Source: a bacterium (GTDB lineage: Bacteria > Verrucomicrobiota > Verrucomicrobiia > Verrucomicrobiales > Akkermansiaceae). Taken from it: DNA of 60,504 bases. Under the pieces are notes generated by a model that saw nothing but the letters and a program-made list of their open reading frames with translations, ran no database searches and was not told where the DNA came from. Positions 1 through 8,284 of the stretch are shown here, piece after piece; positions within the stretch are counted from its first letter, which is position 1; each line of letters begins with the position of its first letter. A program made the translations under genes and the position numbers. Where the stretch lies: contig JAAEZT010000023.1 of NCBI GenBank assembly GCA_018222765.1, forward strand, positions 1 to 60,504, in the 5' to 3' direction.

Positions 1-731
1 TGCGACACGTCACGCCCAACCATCAAACGCACCATCGCATCATGCTCGATTTCCTCCCGCTCAAGCTTCCCGGCATTTTCGCCATCGCGAAATACCACCA
101 CGCGATCGGCCAGTTCCTTCACTTCGCTGAGGCGATGCGAAATATAAATCACACTCACGCCCCGTTCCCGCAAATCCCGGATCACCTCAAAGAGCCGTTC
201 GGCTTCGCTCAGCGAAAGACTCGAAGTCGGCTCGTCCATGATGATCACCCGTGCCTTCGTCGAGAGCGCCTTGGCGATTTCCACGAGTTGTTGTTTTCCG
301 AGAGTGAGATCACTTAGAATGGTGTCGGGTGCGACATCCAAGCCAACCATCTCAAGCACGCGCTGCGCTTCTTCGTGGATAAGCTTTTGATTAATCCAGC
401 CAAACTTCCGCGGCTCGCGGCCGAGGAACATGTTCTCTTCGACCGTAAGATTATCCGCAAGGTTGAGCTCCTGGTGAATCAAGGCCACGCCCGCCTCCTG
501 GGCTTCATGCACGCCGGAGAACTGCCGGGCTTTTCCCTCGATCAACAACTCGCCTTCGTCGGCACCCTGCACGCCGGCAAGTATTTTCATCAGGGTGCTT
601 TTCCCCGCCCCGTTCTCACCGATCAGGGCTACCACTTCGGCTTCGCGGACCTGCAGGTCCACGCCCGACAGCGCAACCACTCCGGGAAAGCGTTTCGTGA
701 CCCCCCTGACCTCTAGGAGACAATCTCCCAT
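1..731 (-). CDS. Sugar ABC transporter ATP-binding protein (RbsA/MglA type), partial
   Basis: This is the N-terminal part (about 243 codons) of a sugar-importer ATPase; the gene continues beyond base 1. Visible in order are a Walker A GENGAGKST (residues about 38-46), an ABC signature LTLGKQQ (about 140) and a Walker B IIMDEPTSSLS (about 163-173). This is the first nucleotide-binding domain of the double-domain RbsA/MglA/XylG family, normally about 500 residues. The protein would power sugar import from the cytoplasmic face of the inner membrane. Its ATG overlaps the TAA of the upstream binding-protein gene by one base (TAATG), which points to translational coupling in one operon. The permease gene should lie beyond the window. 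The sugar cannot be assigned from sequence. Confidence 0.93.
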   Translation of the reverse strand, partial: MGDCLLEVRGVTKRFPGVVALSGVDLQVREAEVVALIGENGAGKSTLMKILAGVQGADEGELLIEGKARQFSGVHEAQEAGVALIHQELNLADNLTVEENMFLGREPRKFGWINQKLIHEEAQRVLEMVGLDVAPDTILSDLTLGKQQLVEIAKALSTKARVIIMDEPTSSLSLSEAERLFEVIRDLRERGVSVIYISHRLSEVKELADRVVVFRDGENAGKLEREEIEHDAMVRLMVGRDVS

Positions 732-1726
732 TACTTGCCAAGCTTCTCGTTCAAGTCCTTCCAGAAGGCCTCGACGTTGTCCTTGCGAATCTGACGGGCC
801 GGAATGTCGATGAACTTGTTCTCGGGAATGACCGAATCGTCACCCTTCGAAAGAGCATGCAAGACCTTGATCGAACGGTTGCCGTACTCGTAGGGATCCT
901 GTACCACCGTGCCGTAAATCTCTCCGTCCTTGATGGCCTGAAGAGTGTTCTCGTCTTCATCGAATCCAATCACCTTCACCTTGCCCAGATCTCCGCGCTC
1001 TTTGAGCACGTCGAGAATAATGGGCGGGTTGTAAGCGAACAAACCGACCATGGCATCGACATCGGGATTCTTGGTGAGCTCGTCCTCGACGTATTCCTTC
1101 GCCTTGTTGCGGTCGAACAAATCAGTGCGCGTGGCCAGCACGGTGTACTTTTCACCCTTCACTACTTCCCCCGGGGCATCATAGCGGGTGGGATCCTTCT
1201 CACGCTCCATCAGGCAGTCGATCACGCCCTGACGACGACGCTTGGCATTGTCCTGCTCCAGTCGTCCGATGAAGAGAATGACCTCACCGCCATCGGGAAG
1301 GGCTTCCTTCACCAGCTCACCGCACATCCAGCCGGCGTCGTAATTGTCCATGCCAACGTAGAGCTTGCGCTTCGAAGAAGGAGCATCGGTATCCATCGTA
1401 ATGAGAAGCGCGTTCTGCGCCACTTCATCGAAAATGTCCGACTGGTTTTCCGGATCGATCGCAGCAACCGCAATTCCGGCGACGCCTTTCGAGAGCAAAT
1501 CCTCCAAGGCCTTCCTCTGCTCCGTGCTGCCGTTTGGCATCAGAACCTCCACCTCAACGCCGAGCTCCTTCCCGGCATCCTCGCCGCCCTTCTTGCAAAT
1601 GTCCCAAAAGCTGGCGACACCGGTCGTAACTAGCGCAAATGACTTCCCATCCTCATCCTTATCGCCACACCCGGACAAACAAATTCCCAATCCCAACAAC
1701 AAGGCACCAAATCGTATCTTCATCAT
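731..1726 (-). CDS. Sugar ABC transporter substrate-binding lipoprotein (RbsB-like)
   Basis: A 331-residue periplasmic binding protein of the type-1 (ribose/galactose, Peripla_BP_4) fold. It starts with a lipoprotein signal whose lipobox LSGC gives Cys20 as the lipidated residue, so it should be membrane-tethered on the periplasmic side. Sugar-binding family features include a central VGMDNYDAG segment, an FIGRLEQDNAKRRRQG segment and a C-terminal VIGFDEDENTLQAI hinge region. It is the first visible gene of the operon, and the ATPase follows with a one-base overlap. Two adjacent ATG codons could serve as the start; both keep the whole signal peptide. The substrate is unknown: ribose-like or another monosaccharide or polyol is a family-level guess. 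Confidence 0.92.
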   Translation of the reverse strand: MMKIRFGALLLGLGICLSGCGDKDEDGKSFALVTTGVASFWDICKKGGEDAGKELGVEVEVLMPNGSTEQRKALEDLLSKGVAGIAVAAIDPENQSDIFDEVAQNALLITMDTDAPSSKRKLYVGMDNYDAGWMCGELVKEALPDGGEVILFIGRLEQDNAKRRRQGVIDCLMEREKDPTRYDAPGEVVKGEKYTVLATRTDLFDRNKAKEYVEDELTKNPDVDAMVGLFAYNPPIILDVLKERGDLGKVKVIGFDEDENTLQAIKDGEIYGTVVQDPYEYGNRSIKVLHALSKGDDSVIPENKFIDIPARQIRKDNVEAFWKDLNEKLGK

Positions 1727-1943
1727 TCACCCATCCAATTCCACCCGGGACCACCAGACCAGCGAAAAAACAGGTGGATTCGCGTCACCCCAGCGGGCCC
1801 TTGTCCCCTCCCAGCCACGGAAAAACCGGACTCCGGCCCAATCCGCATCTCTATCACACCCAGATATTCCGACAGCCTGACATTTCATTCGATCCTTTCG
1901 GTGAGCACCGAACAAGCGAACGACACGCTGGCTCAACCAACTC

Positions 1944-3098
1944 TCAGCGCACCAGGGGATTCCCCGGAACCCTCAGGCCATCGTTGGGGAAATTCGGAGT
2001 CAGAGGACTTGGTTTTGGCTTCGAGGTGGGAGCAGGCGCCGGACCGGCCGATTTCAAGACAGCCTGAACACGGGTAAAATCATGCTCGATTTCCGCGGAA
2101 CGTAGTGAGCCATTGCTGGCAGCCGCAAGTTTCCCGTAGGCCGCATTGATACGTTGCAATTCTTCGAGCGTGCGCATCTTTGCTTCGCGGGCGAGGAGCT
2201 GGCGATGGCTGTTCCGGACCTTCACCTCAAAGGCCACTTCGGGAAATTTCTCCAGACGCGCCAACTCGGTGACGATTTTCTTCGCCCAAGCGGTTCCGGC
2301 AACATTGCAAAAGGGACGATCTTTGAATGCGATCAACTCAGTCCAGGCCTCCTTCGGCGACAAGGAGAGGATTGTCTTTAACTCCGCGCTCAAAGCGGCC
2401 TCATCCGGCTTCCCGCCATTCTCCAGCGCAAACCATTCCCGCAATCCCACCGAACCTTCTTTCGGGAATTCATGCTGCAAACCGGGCCATGGCTCGATGA
2501 AGGTCTGCAATCCCCTGCTCCGGTAATGTACCAGCGCCTTGAGCGAGAAAAGGTAGTTAGGGTCCATCCGACCTACTCCGATAAATACCTTCGTTTTCTT
2601 GTCGAGCGCCGCGGGATTCTTCATCCGCGAGTCAATGTGGCCACCCATCAGGATCGCGCCTCCCGCGATCCCCGGCTCGGCTTGCAAGAGCGTATCAGTC
2701 ATCCAGCCACCCTTGCTATATCCCGCCAAGTAGACGCGCTTGAGATCCAGGCCCTGCGACTTTGCCAACTCATCGCGGACATAGCGGAAGGCCTTCACTT
2801 CCATCGCAAGATCAGCCGGTTCGATTTTGTATTTCCCCCGCTGCACATACCCCATCCCCACCACGATCCAATCCTTCGGTCCGGTGTGCGCCCGCGTCAT
2901 CTTCCACTCCGGCTTGGCATTGAATCCGTGATAAGAAAACACCACCGGCCAAGACTTGGCGGGATCGTGATTCTCCGGAAACGAAACCAACACATCATCA
3001 GCCACCCCGGGCACCTTCAGTTGAATTTCATAGGCCTGAAGCAAAGACCCAAAGCAGAGCCCGAGAACACAAAAAAGAGAATGAGATTGTATCAACAC
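1944..3098 (-). CDS. Secreted alpha/beta-hydrolase (esterase/PHB-depolymerase-like)
   Basis: A 384-residue protein with an N-terminal signal peptide ending near LLQAYE. The core has the alpha/beta-hydrolase layout: an oxyanion segment FSYHGFNAKPEW (about residues 52-64), a nucleophile elbow GYSKGG (about 145-150, G-x-S-x-G), an acid-region segment VFIGVGRMDPNY and a late histidine in GLQHEFP. The C-terminal third is charged and helical and ends in a low-complexity Pro/Lys stretch, so it may be a separate domain. It is probably a periplasmic or secreted carboxylesterase. It lies 217 bp upstream of the sugar-transport operon on the same strand, so co-transcription is possible but not shown. The natural substrate is unknown. 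Confidence 0.75.
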   Translation of the reverse strand: MLIQSHSLFCVLGLCFGSLLQAYEIQLKVPGVADDVLVSFPENHDPAKSWPVVFSYHGFNAKPEWKMTRAHTGPKDWIVVGMGYVQRGKYKIEPADLAMEVKAFRYVRDELAKSQGLDLKRVYLAGYSKGGWMTDTLLQAEPGIAGGAILMGGHIDSRMKNPAALDKKTKVFIGVGRMDPNYLFSLKALVHYRSRGLQTFIEPWPGLQHEFPKEGSVGLREWFALENGGKPDEAALSAELKTILSLSPKEAWTELIAFKDRPFCNVAGTAWAKKIVTELARLEKFPEVAFEVKVRNSHRQLLAREAKMRTLEELQRINAAYGKLAAASNGSLRSAEIEHDFTRVQAVLKSAGPAPAPTSKPKPSPLTPNFPNDGLRVPGNPLVR

Positions 3099-3124
3099 AG
3101 GCCCGCATCCTAGGCGAATCCTGA

Positions 3125-3310
3125 AAAATTCCAGCCAAATTGAAAACCCTCAGCAATTTCGGTGCGGTCATGCCTCCTTTCGAACAAAAAGGCGGCGTCC
3201 GGCTGATCTATTCCGTAGCCGAGCCCATGGTCTTCCAGCTCTGCGAACTTTTCTGCAGAAAGCCCAACCGCAAACAAGAAGAGCACCAAGGGGTCGAGTC
3301 CCTCATTTAG
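3125..3310 (+). pseudogene. Remnant of an ArsR-type winged-helix regulator (C-terminal piece)
   Basis: A short frame, open from just after a TGA at 3122 to a TAG at 3308-3310, reads like the end of an ArsR-family repressor. A recognition-helix-like LKTLSNFGAV is followed by a wing and dimer segment GGVRLIYSVAEPMVFQLCEL. In intact ArsR proteins these correspond to 'HLKxLxxAGLV' and 'YxLxDPxVxxLCDL'. The N-terminal half of the winged helix is absent, so this is either a decayed gene or a tiny ORF (ATG at 3170, 46 codons). It sits 46 bp upstream of the helicase gene on the same strand. The similarity is judged by eye. Confidence 0.4.
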
Positions 3311-3356
3311 GAATTCCTGCCTTCGCTAATTCCTTCGCCCGGCATAGTCTTCTTTC

Positions 3357-6008
3357 GTGGCCGGTGACCTCGACTCCTTCTTCTCTGATGCGGATTGGCA
3401 CCATCGTTTTGACGAGCACATCCTGGCACATGGAAAGAAACTCTCCTCGCCCCGCTTCCTCAGTGCACTCAATCTCGAGGAAATCGAGGACGGCTTCATC
3501 TTGACCGGACGCGTCGACGATCACGATGCCGAAGTCAACCTCTGGCCCGAGTCCGACACTCATTGGGAATTCGACACCTCCTGCACTTGCGATTACGGAC
3601 CGCACTGCCCGCACGCCGCCGCCGCACTGCTCCGCGCGTCCCGGCCCAACACCCTCGCCCGACTTCTTCGCGGCGGAGGAGAAGTCACGCCAGCTCCCAA
3701 GAAAACCTCCGCTCCAGCCGCAAGAGTTTCCGAAGAAGTCCACACCCCAAGCTTTCACATCGAAGTCGCCGAGGAACCCACCTCCGGACGCGTAGTCCAA
3801 CTGCTCCTCCAGGCTCTCAAGTCAAAACAACGTGACACCTGGCTCGTCGCCCGCCCCGTCGTCCGCTACGGACCGCACGAATTTCCCCTTATCAAATCCA
3901 GCGAAGAATCCCCCGTTCCCCGCGACCGGGCCGCCGAGTTCCGCGCCATGGAAGAGCTTACCCAACTCGGCCTCACCAATCTCTCGACCAATCCCACCTA
4001 CCGCTTCCTTCTTTCTCTGGCCAAAAAACAATCCGCCGAATTCTCCGCCGAAGGATGTTGGTTTCCCGAACCCCACCTCTCCACTCCCGCCGTCTACTGG
4101 CCCTGGTTCCGCGCCAAGGCTGTGCCCATGCTCGAAGCGAAAGGCTGGAAAATAGAAATCGATTCCGACTTCGGATTTCAGGTTCATCGCCTCAACGACG
4201 AAGAACTCCATGCCTCGCTCGAACCGGCTCCCGGCGGTTGGTTCACTCTTTCCGTCGGCATTGATCTCGATGGTGAACGTCTCGACCTCCTCCCCATCCT
4301 CACCGGCCTCCTCGACAGCGACACGCTCGACCAACTCCAGGATCTCGAGGACAACGAAACCCACCTCATCTACCTTCCCAGCGGCGGCGCCCTCCAAGTC
4401 CCCGCCGGACGACTTCGCACCATCCTCCACCACCTTGCCTCGCTGACCGATCCGAGAGCACCCTCGCTTCATCCTCTCGATGCCGCCGCGCTCCTCAACG
4501 ACGAAGCCCTCCCCATCGACCCTCCCCCCGAACTCGCCGAACTCCGCGCCCGCCTCAAAAAAGACGAGGAGGACGAAAGCCATTTCGAACAACCCGAAGG
4601 CCTCCTCGCTGAGCTCCGCGACTACCAAAAAACCGGCGTGGAATGGATGCGCTTCCTCTCCGCTCACAATCTCAACGGTGTCCTCGCCGACGACATGGGC
4701 CTCGGAAAAACCCTGCAAACCCTCACCCACATTCTTCAGCAAAAACAACGCGGCGTAAAAGGCCCGGTCCTCGTCATCGCTCCCACCTCCGTCGTCCCCA
4801 ACTGGATGTCCGAGGCCAAAAAATTCACGCCTTCCCTCACCCCCCTCATCCTCCATGGCCCGCAGCGCAAGCGCGTCTTCTCCCACATTCCCCACGCCGA
4901 CATCGTCATCACTTCCTTCGCTCTCCTCCAACGCGACATTGAGGAACTCAAAAAACACGACTTCGCCATCGCCATTCTCGACGAAGCCCAACACATCAAA
5001 AACCCTTCCGCCAAAGTCTCCCAGGCCGCCTGCCAGCTCAAAGCCCGCCAACGCCTCTGTCTCTCCGGCACGCCCATCGAAAACAACCTTGGCGAACTCT
5101 GGTCGCTCTTCCGCTTTCTCATTCCCGGCTTCCTCGGATCGCTCGACCGCTTCCGCAAGCTCTACCAAAATCCCATCGAAAAAGAAGAGGACGACGAGCG
5201 CCGAGATCTCCTCCGCGCGCGGCTCTCCCCGCTCATTCTCCGGCGCACCAAAGACCAAGTCGCCAAAGAACTCCCGCCCAAAACCATCCTCGTTCATCCC
5301 GTCGAACTCAGCTCGGCCCAGCGCGACCTCTACGAAACGGTCCGCGCCACCATGGACAAAAAAGTTCGCAAAGCGATCTCCGCGCAAGGACTCGAGCAAT
5401 CCCAGTTCGCCATCCTCGATGCCCTCTTAAAGCTCCGTCAAATCTGCTGCCATCCCTCCCTCCTCAAACTCCCACCCGGCGAGGCCAAAAAAACCGACAA
5501 GTCAGCCAAACTTGACTACCTCTTCGAGCTCCTCGAAACCCTCTTCGCCGAAGGCCGCCGAGTCCTTCTCTTTTCGCAATTCACCTCCATGCTTGCGCTC
5601 ATCGAACGCGAGCTCACCGCCCGCCGCATCCGCTACCTCCTCCTCACCGGAAACTCAAAAGACCGCGGCGCTCTCGTCGACAAATTCCAAAGCGAAAACA
5701 TCCCCATTTTTCTCATCTCCCTTAAAGCCGGCGGCACCGGCCTCAACCTTACCGCCGCCGACTCGGTGATCCACTTCGACCCCTGGTGGAATCCCGCCGC
5801 CGAGAACCAAGCTACCGACCGCGCCTACCGTATCGGCCAGCACAAACCCGTCTTCGTCCACAAACTCATCTGCAATGGCACCGTCGAAGACCGCATTCAC
5901 CAACTCCAACAAAAGAAATCCCACCTCGCCGACTCCCTCCTCTCTAGTGCCAGCCAGAGTAGGCCCGATCTGGAATCGCTCCAGGAACTCCTAAAACCGC
6001 TGGCCTAA
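3357..6008 (+). CDS. SWIM zinc-finger SNF2-family DEAD/DEAH-box ATPase
   Basis: An 883-residue Swi2/Snf2-type DNA translocase, probably acting on protein-DNA complexes or RNA polymerase in the manner of bacterial RapA/HepA relatives. The N-terminus has a SWIM zinc finger (C76-x-C78 ... C84-x-H86). The helicase core follows: motif I DDMGLGKT (about 445-452), Ia VIAPTSVVPNW, II DEAQH (about 541), III LSGTPIENNLGELWSL, then C-terminal lobe motifs V LKAGGTGLNL and VI DRAYRIGQ (about 820). The start is GTG at 3357. High GC and strong codon bias leave long open frames on the opposite strand that are not genes. Nothing in the context gives a specific pathway. Confidence 0.95.
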   Translation: MAGDLDSFFSDADWHHRFDEHILAHGKKLSSPRFLSALNLEEIEDGFILTGRVDDHDAEVNLWPESDTHWEFDTSCTCDYGPHCPHAAAALLRASRPNTLARLLRGGGEVTPAPKKTSAPAARVSEEVHTPSFHIEVAEEPTSGRVVQLLLQALKSKQRDTWLVARPVVRYGPHEFPLIKSSEESPVPRDRAAEFRAMEELTQLGLTNLSTNPTYRFLLSLAKKQSAEFSAEGCWFPEPHLSTPAVYWPWFRAKAVPMLEAKGWKIEIDSDFGFQVHRLNDEELHASLEPAPGGWFTLSVGIDLDGERLDLLPILTGLLDSDTLDQLQDLEDNETHLIYLPSGGALQVPAGRLRTILHHLASLTDPRAPSLHPLDAAALLNDEALPIDPPPELAELRARLKKDEEDESHFEQPEGLLAELRDYQKTGVEWMRFLSAHNLNGVLADDMGLGKTLQTLTHILQQKQRGVKGPVLVIAPTSVVPNWMSEAKKFTPSLTPLILHGPQRKRVFSHIPHADIVITSFALLQRDIEELKKHDFAIAILDEAQHIKNPSAKVSQAACQLKARQRLCLSGTPIENNLGELWSLFRFLIPGFLGSLDRFRKLYQNPIEKEEDDERRDLLRARLSPLILRRTKDQVAKELPPKTILVHPVELSSAQRDLYETVRATMDKKVRKAISAQGLEQSQFAILDALLKLRQICCHPSLLKLPPGEAKKTDKSAKLDYLFELLETLFAEGRRVLLFSQFTSMLALIERELTARRIRYLLLTGNSKDRGALVDKFQSENIPIFLISLKAGGTGLNLTAADSVIHFDPWWNPAAENQATDRAYRIGQHKPVFVHKLICNGTVEDRIHQLQQKKSHLADSLLSSASQSRPDLESLQELLKPLA

Positions 6009-6038
6009 TTCCAAGATCGAGGCCAAACTTCCCATATC

Positions 6039-6662
6039 ATGATCAGGCATCTTCTTCTTGCGTGCTGTCTCTTTGGCTTAGTCCATGGAGAGGAGCCAAG
6101 CATTGCAGAATTCCTCCCTGACCTCAGCGCCCCCGAATTCAAAACGCGCCAAGCAGCCATGGAAAAAATCCAGGTCTTTGCCAAAAAGAATCCTGAAAGC
6201 TTTCTCAAAGAAATCCCTCCTCTTCTGAAAAAAACCAAAGACCCTGAAATCCACCTGCGACTTCGTGAGGTCGCGATGGGATTGAAATTCAAAACCACGA
6301 AATCACTTTTCGGATTTACCTTTCTCTTGAATCGAGCGTCCAAATTTGAAAATCAGATTGTCTCCGGAGTCGTGCTAATCGATGTCGTGGATGGCCACCC
6401 CGCCAAACGCGATGGCCTCAAGGCACGAGACATCATCCTCGCTCTCAACGGGAAACCATTTGCCAGAAACCTCCCCGAAGAGGAAATCCGGAAGATCTTC
6501 GCCTCACAAGCCCCCGGAAAAAAGGTGGCTCTCATGGTGCAACGCCACGGCGAAACCCTCGATATCGAGGTCAGCCCGATGGAGGTTGACGTCGATCAGG
6601 ACATTAAAGAAAAGCTCCTTCTCGATTTCGACGACTGGCTCCGCGAGCAAACAAAAGACTGA
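6039..6662 (+). CDS. Exported PDZ-domain protein
   Basis: A 207-residue protein with a clear signal peptide (MIRHLLLACCLFGLVHG). Residues about 25-85 are helical (SAPEFKTRQAAMEKIQ..., PEIHLRLREVAMGL), resembling a small armadillo/HEAT-like or adaptor segment. A PDZ domain follows at about 105-185, with the typical VIDVVDGHPAKRDGLKARD and DIILALNGKPF segments. No protease domain is present, so it is more likely a periplasmic scaffold or substrate-recognition protein than a DegP/Ctp peptidase. It follows the SNF2 gene by 30 bp on the same strand and may be co-transcribed with it. The specific role is unknown. Confidence 0.8.
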   Translation: MIRHLLLACCLFGLVHGEEPSIAEFLPDLSAPEFKTRQAAMEKIQVFAKKNPESFLKEIPPLLKKTKDPEIHLRLREVAMGLKFKTTKSLFGFTFLLNRASKFENQIVSGVVLIDVVDGHPAKRDGLKARDIILALNGKPFARNLPEEEIRKIFASQAPGKKVALMVQRHGETLDIEVSPMEVDVDQDIKEKLLLDFDDWLREQTKD

Positions 6663-6853
6663 CCCTTGTGATTTCCACAAAGAGCTGGTGGCTTCGTCTC
6701 CTTCCCCATGTGCGCCATCTGCCAAGGCAGCCTTACTGAAGCCAAGGAATAAAATTCCCAGGCTCCAATTTCGCTCGATGAGATGGCAGATTGTCACCTT
6801 CCCGAGCGAGAAGGCCAACGCCCAAGGTCGATTCCTATCAGAGTGGATGGACC

Positions 6854-8050
6854 CTACCGAACCTCTCCGGGCCCGAAATCAAATCCAAACTGCAACCAAA
6901 CAGAATCCTCGGAACCCTCTTCAAGGTCGTCGTGGTTATACTGCAAGCGCACGCAAGATCTGGTATCCTTGTAGAGAGCAATTTCGCGGGTTAAGGCCAG
7001 GGAGAGTCGTTTCCGTTCCTCAGATGCGAAGGCATACTCCACTTCGCCCTCGTCGATTTCCGCTCCTGCTTCCGCTCCTTCGATCCATCCATATCGAAAA
7101 TCGCCAACCCATTCATCGGAGAAACGATACTTCGCAACCGCCATCACACTTGATTGCGAGGTTTTTCCACGATTGGACGCATTCTCAGCATGTTCCCACT
7201 CCACTTCCCTTAGGTAATATTCGAGACCAAGGGAGATTTCCTTCCCTCCTGATTCCAACCCTTTCTCCCTCCAGGTGTATGTATAGTCGGTCGAGTAAAT
7301 CGACGTATCATGCCCATAGCCGTTTTCTCCCCATGCACCATTCAAGCCAAAGCGGTGCTGGTGAAAATCAGTGTGATTGTATCCAAATAAAACACGGATG
7401 GTAGCGAGATCCCCGGAAAAATAAGCATTCTCGCTTTCTCCTCCATGCCCGTGCTCATCCTCATCACCATGGTCATCCTCATCACCATGGTCATCCTCAT
7501 CATCATGCTCACCGTCTTCTTCATGACCATGTCCATGTTCGACAGCCTCACCAAAGCTTCCGGAAATCGTTAAAAAACCTGTGTCGAATTCCCTCATCCA
7601 GGTGAGTTCTCCGCCATCAGTGCGCAGACCTTCCTCACCCAGAAATAATCCAGTCGAAAGATTGGCATCAACAAAATCCCAGCTGTGCAAGTGCTGATTA
7701 TTCTGACCTCCCAGTCGATTCAAGAATCGTCCGCCACGAATTTCAAAACCATCCACTCCCGCATACTTTAAAAAGCCCTCCTCCCACTCTGCCTCCATCT
7801 TATGGTCCGGGGTAGAAAAAGCATTCATGTTCACAAACCCGGAGATGTCATCGCCATAGTGCAGGTTCGTTCCCAAATCCAAACCCTGGAGCGCAAAGTT
7901 GTTATTCGGATCATGACCATGGGAGGCCAAGTCTTCGAGGTGATCCGCAGAACTCTCTCCCGCAATAGCCCGCATGTGCAATGTCGGCTCCAATTTCAAT
8001 TCTCCCAAAACCGGCAACGCCGCTAACACACTTAATCCTATGATTCGCAT
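6854..8050 (-). CDS. His/Asp-rich outer-membrane beta-barrel protein, probable zinc-regulated porin
   Basis: A protein of about 398 residues with a signal peptide (MRIIGLSVLAALPVLG), many alternating amphipathic strands and a C-terminus ending FGFDFGPGEVR, as expected for an outer-membrane barrel. An acidic, histidine-rich stretch in the middle (HGHGHEEDGEHDDED and onward) probably forms a metal-binding loop. An upstream ATG at 8068 would add six residues, but it lies inside a TGCAA-type palindrome that ends right at ATG 8050, so 8050 is preferred. The palindrome, shared with the tonB and znuD-like genes nearby, suggests derepression under metal starvation. 'Zinc-regulated outer-membrane porin' is inferred from context; strand topology and substrate are unproven. 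Confidence 0.72.
   Translation of the reverse strand: MRIIGLSVLAALPVLGELKLEPTLHMRAIAGESSADHLEDLASHGHDPNNNFALQGLDLGTNLHYGDDISGFVNMNAFSTPDHKMEAEWEEGFLKYAGVDGFEIRGGRFLNRLGGQNNQHLHSWDFVDANLSTGLFLGEEGLRTDGGELTWMREFDTGFLTISGSFGEAVEHGHGHEEDGEHDDEDDHGDEDDHGDEDEHGHGGESENAYFSGDLATIRVLFGYNHTDFHQHRFGLNGAWGENGYGHDTSIYSTDYTYTWREKGLESGGKEISLGLEYYLREVEWEHAENASNRGKTSQSSVMAVAKYRFSDEWVGDFRYGWIEGAEAGAEIDEGEVEYAFASEERKRLSLALTREIALYKDTRSCVRLQYNHDDLEEGSEDSVWLQFGFDFGPGEVR
7456..7512. repeat. 18-bp tandem repeat encoding the His/Asp-rich loop
   Basis: Two full copies of CATCCTCATCACCATGGT (7456-7473, 7474-7491) and a degenerate third lie inside the outer-membrane protein gene. On the coding strand each unit gives a six-residue D/H/E-rich repeat (DDHGDE-like). 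Because the unit is a multiple of three, copy-number change would lengthen or shorten the metal-binding loop without a frameshift. Confidence 0.85.
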
Positions 8051-8071
8051 AACGCAACTGGGTTGCATTTA
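8049..8071. promoter_or_regulatory. Candidate Zur/Fur-family operator, site 1
   Basis: The 15-bp core CGCAACTGGGTTGCA (8053-8067) is an imperfect inverted repeat inside a 23-bp partly symmetric block. It matches three other palindromes in the next 4.5 kb. It lies immediately upstream of the preferred ATG (8050) of the His-rich outer-membrane protein gene. Confidence 0.7.
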
Positions 8072-8284
8072 AGCCCTACAACGTCAAACCTGTATTTCAA
8101 AAAAAAGACTGGCATTACCTATTCGAAAATTCCGATCCGCTTGGAGAGATTTCCTTCAAACTACTTCCCCCCAACTCACGCAGTCCTGAAAACTTTCAAT
8201 AGCAGCTGTCCTCTTTACTTTATCTTTTCGCGACGAGTGTTCGTCTCCCTCGCCTTACTCATTGTGCTTTTTGAGGACAGCTTT

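Noticed and set aside
857-1633. A 258-codon plus-strand frame opposite the sugar-binding protein gene
   Set aside because: The minus strand encodes a complete lipoprotein with family motifs; the plus frame has no recognisable domain.
1727-1936. A 69-codon minus-strand frame upstream of the sugar-binding protein gene
   Set aside because: No domain, no signal peptide and no clear ribosome-binding site; more likely leader or intergenic sequence.
3822-5399. A 525-codon open frame on the minus strand inside the SNF2 helicase gene
   Set aside because: It is a mirror of strong GC-rich codon bias; its translation is acidic, low in complexity and without domains, while the plus-strand frame carries all helicase motifs.
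6382-7404. A 340-codon plus-strand frame spanning the end of the PDZ gene and the outer-membrane gene
   Set aside because: It crosses two genes and an intergenic gap, with low-complexity composition and no start context.
7456-7512. Short direct repeats that could suggest a CRISPR array
   Set aside because: The units are contiguous, without spacers, and encode an in-frame His/Asp-rich protein segment.
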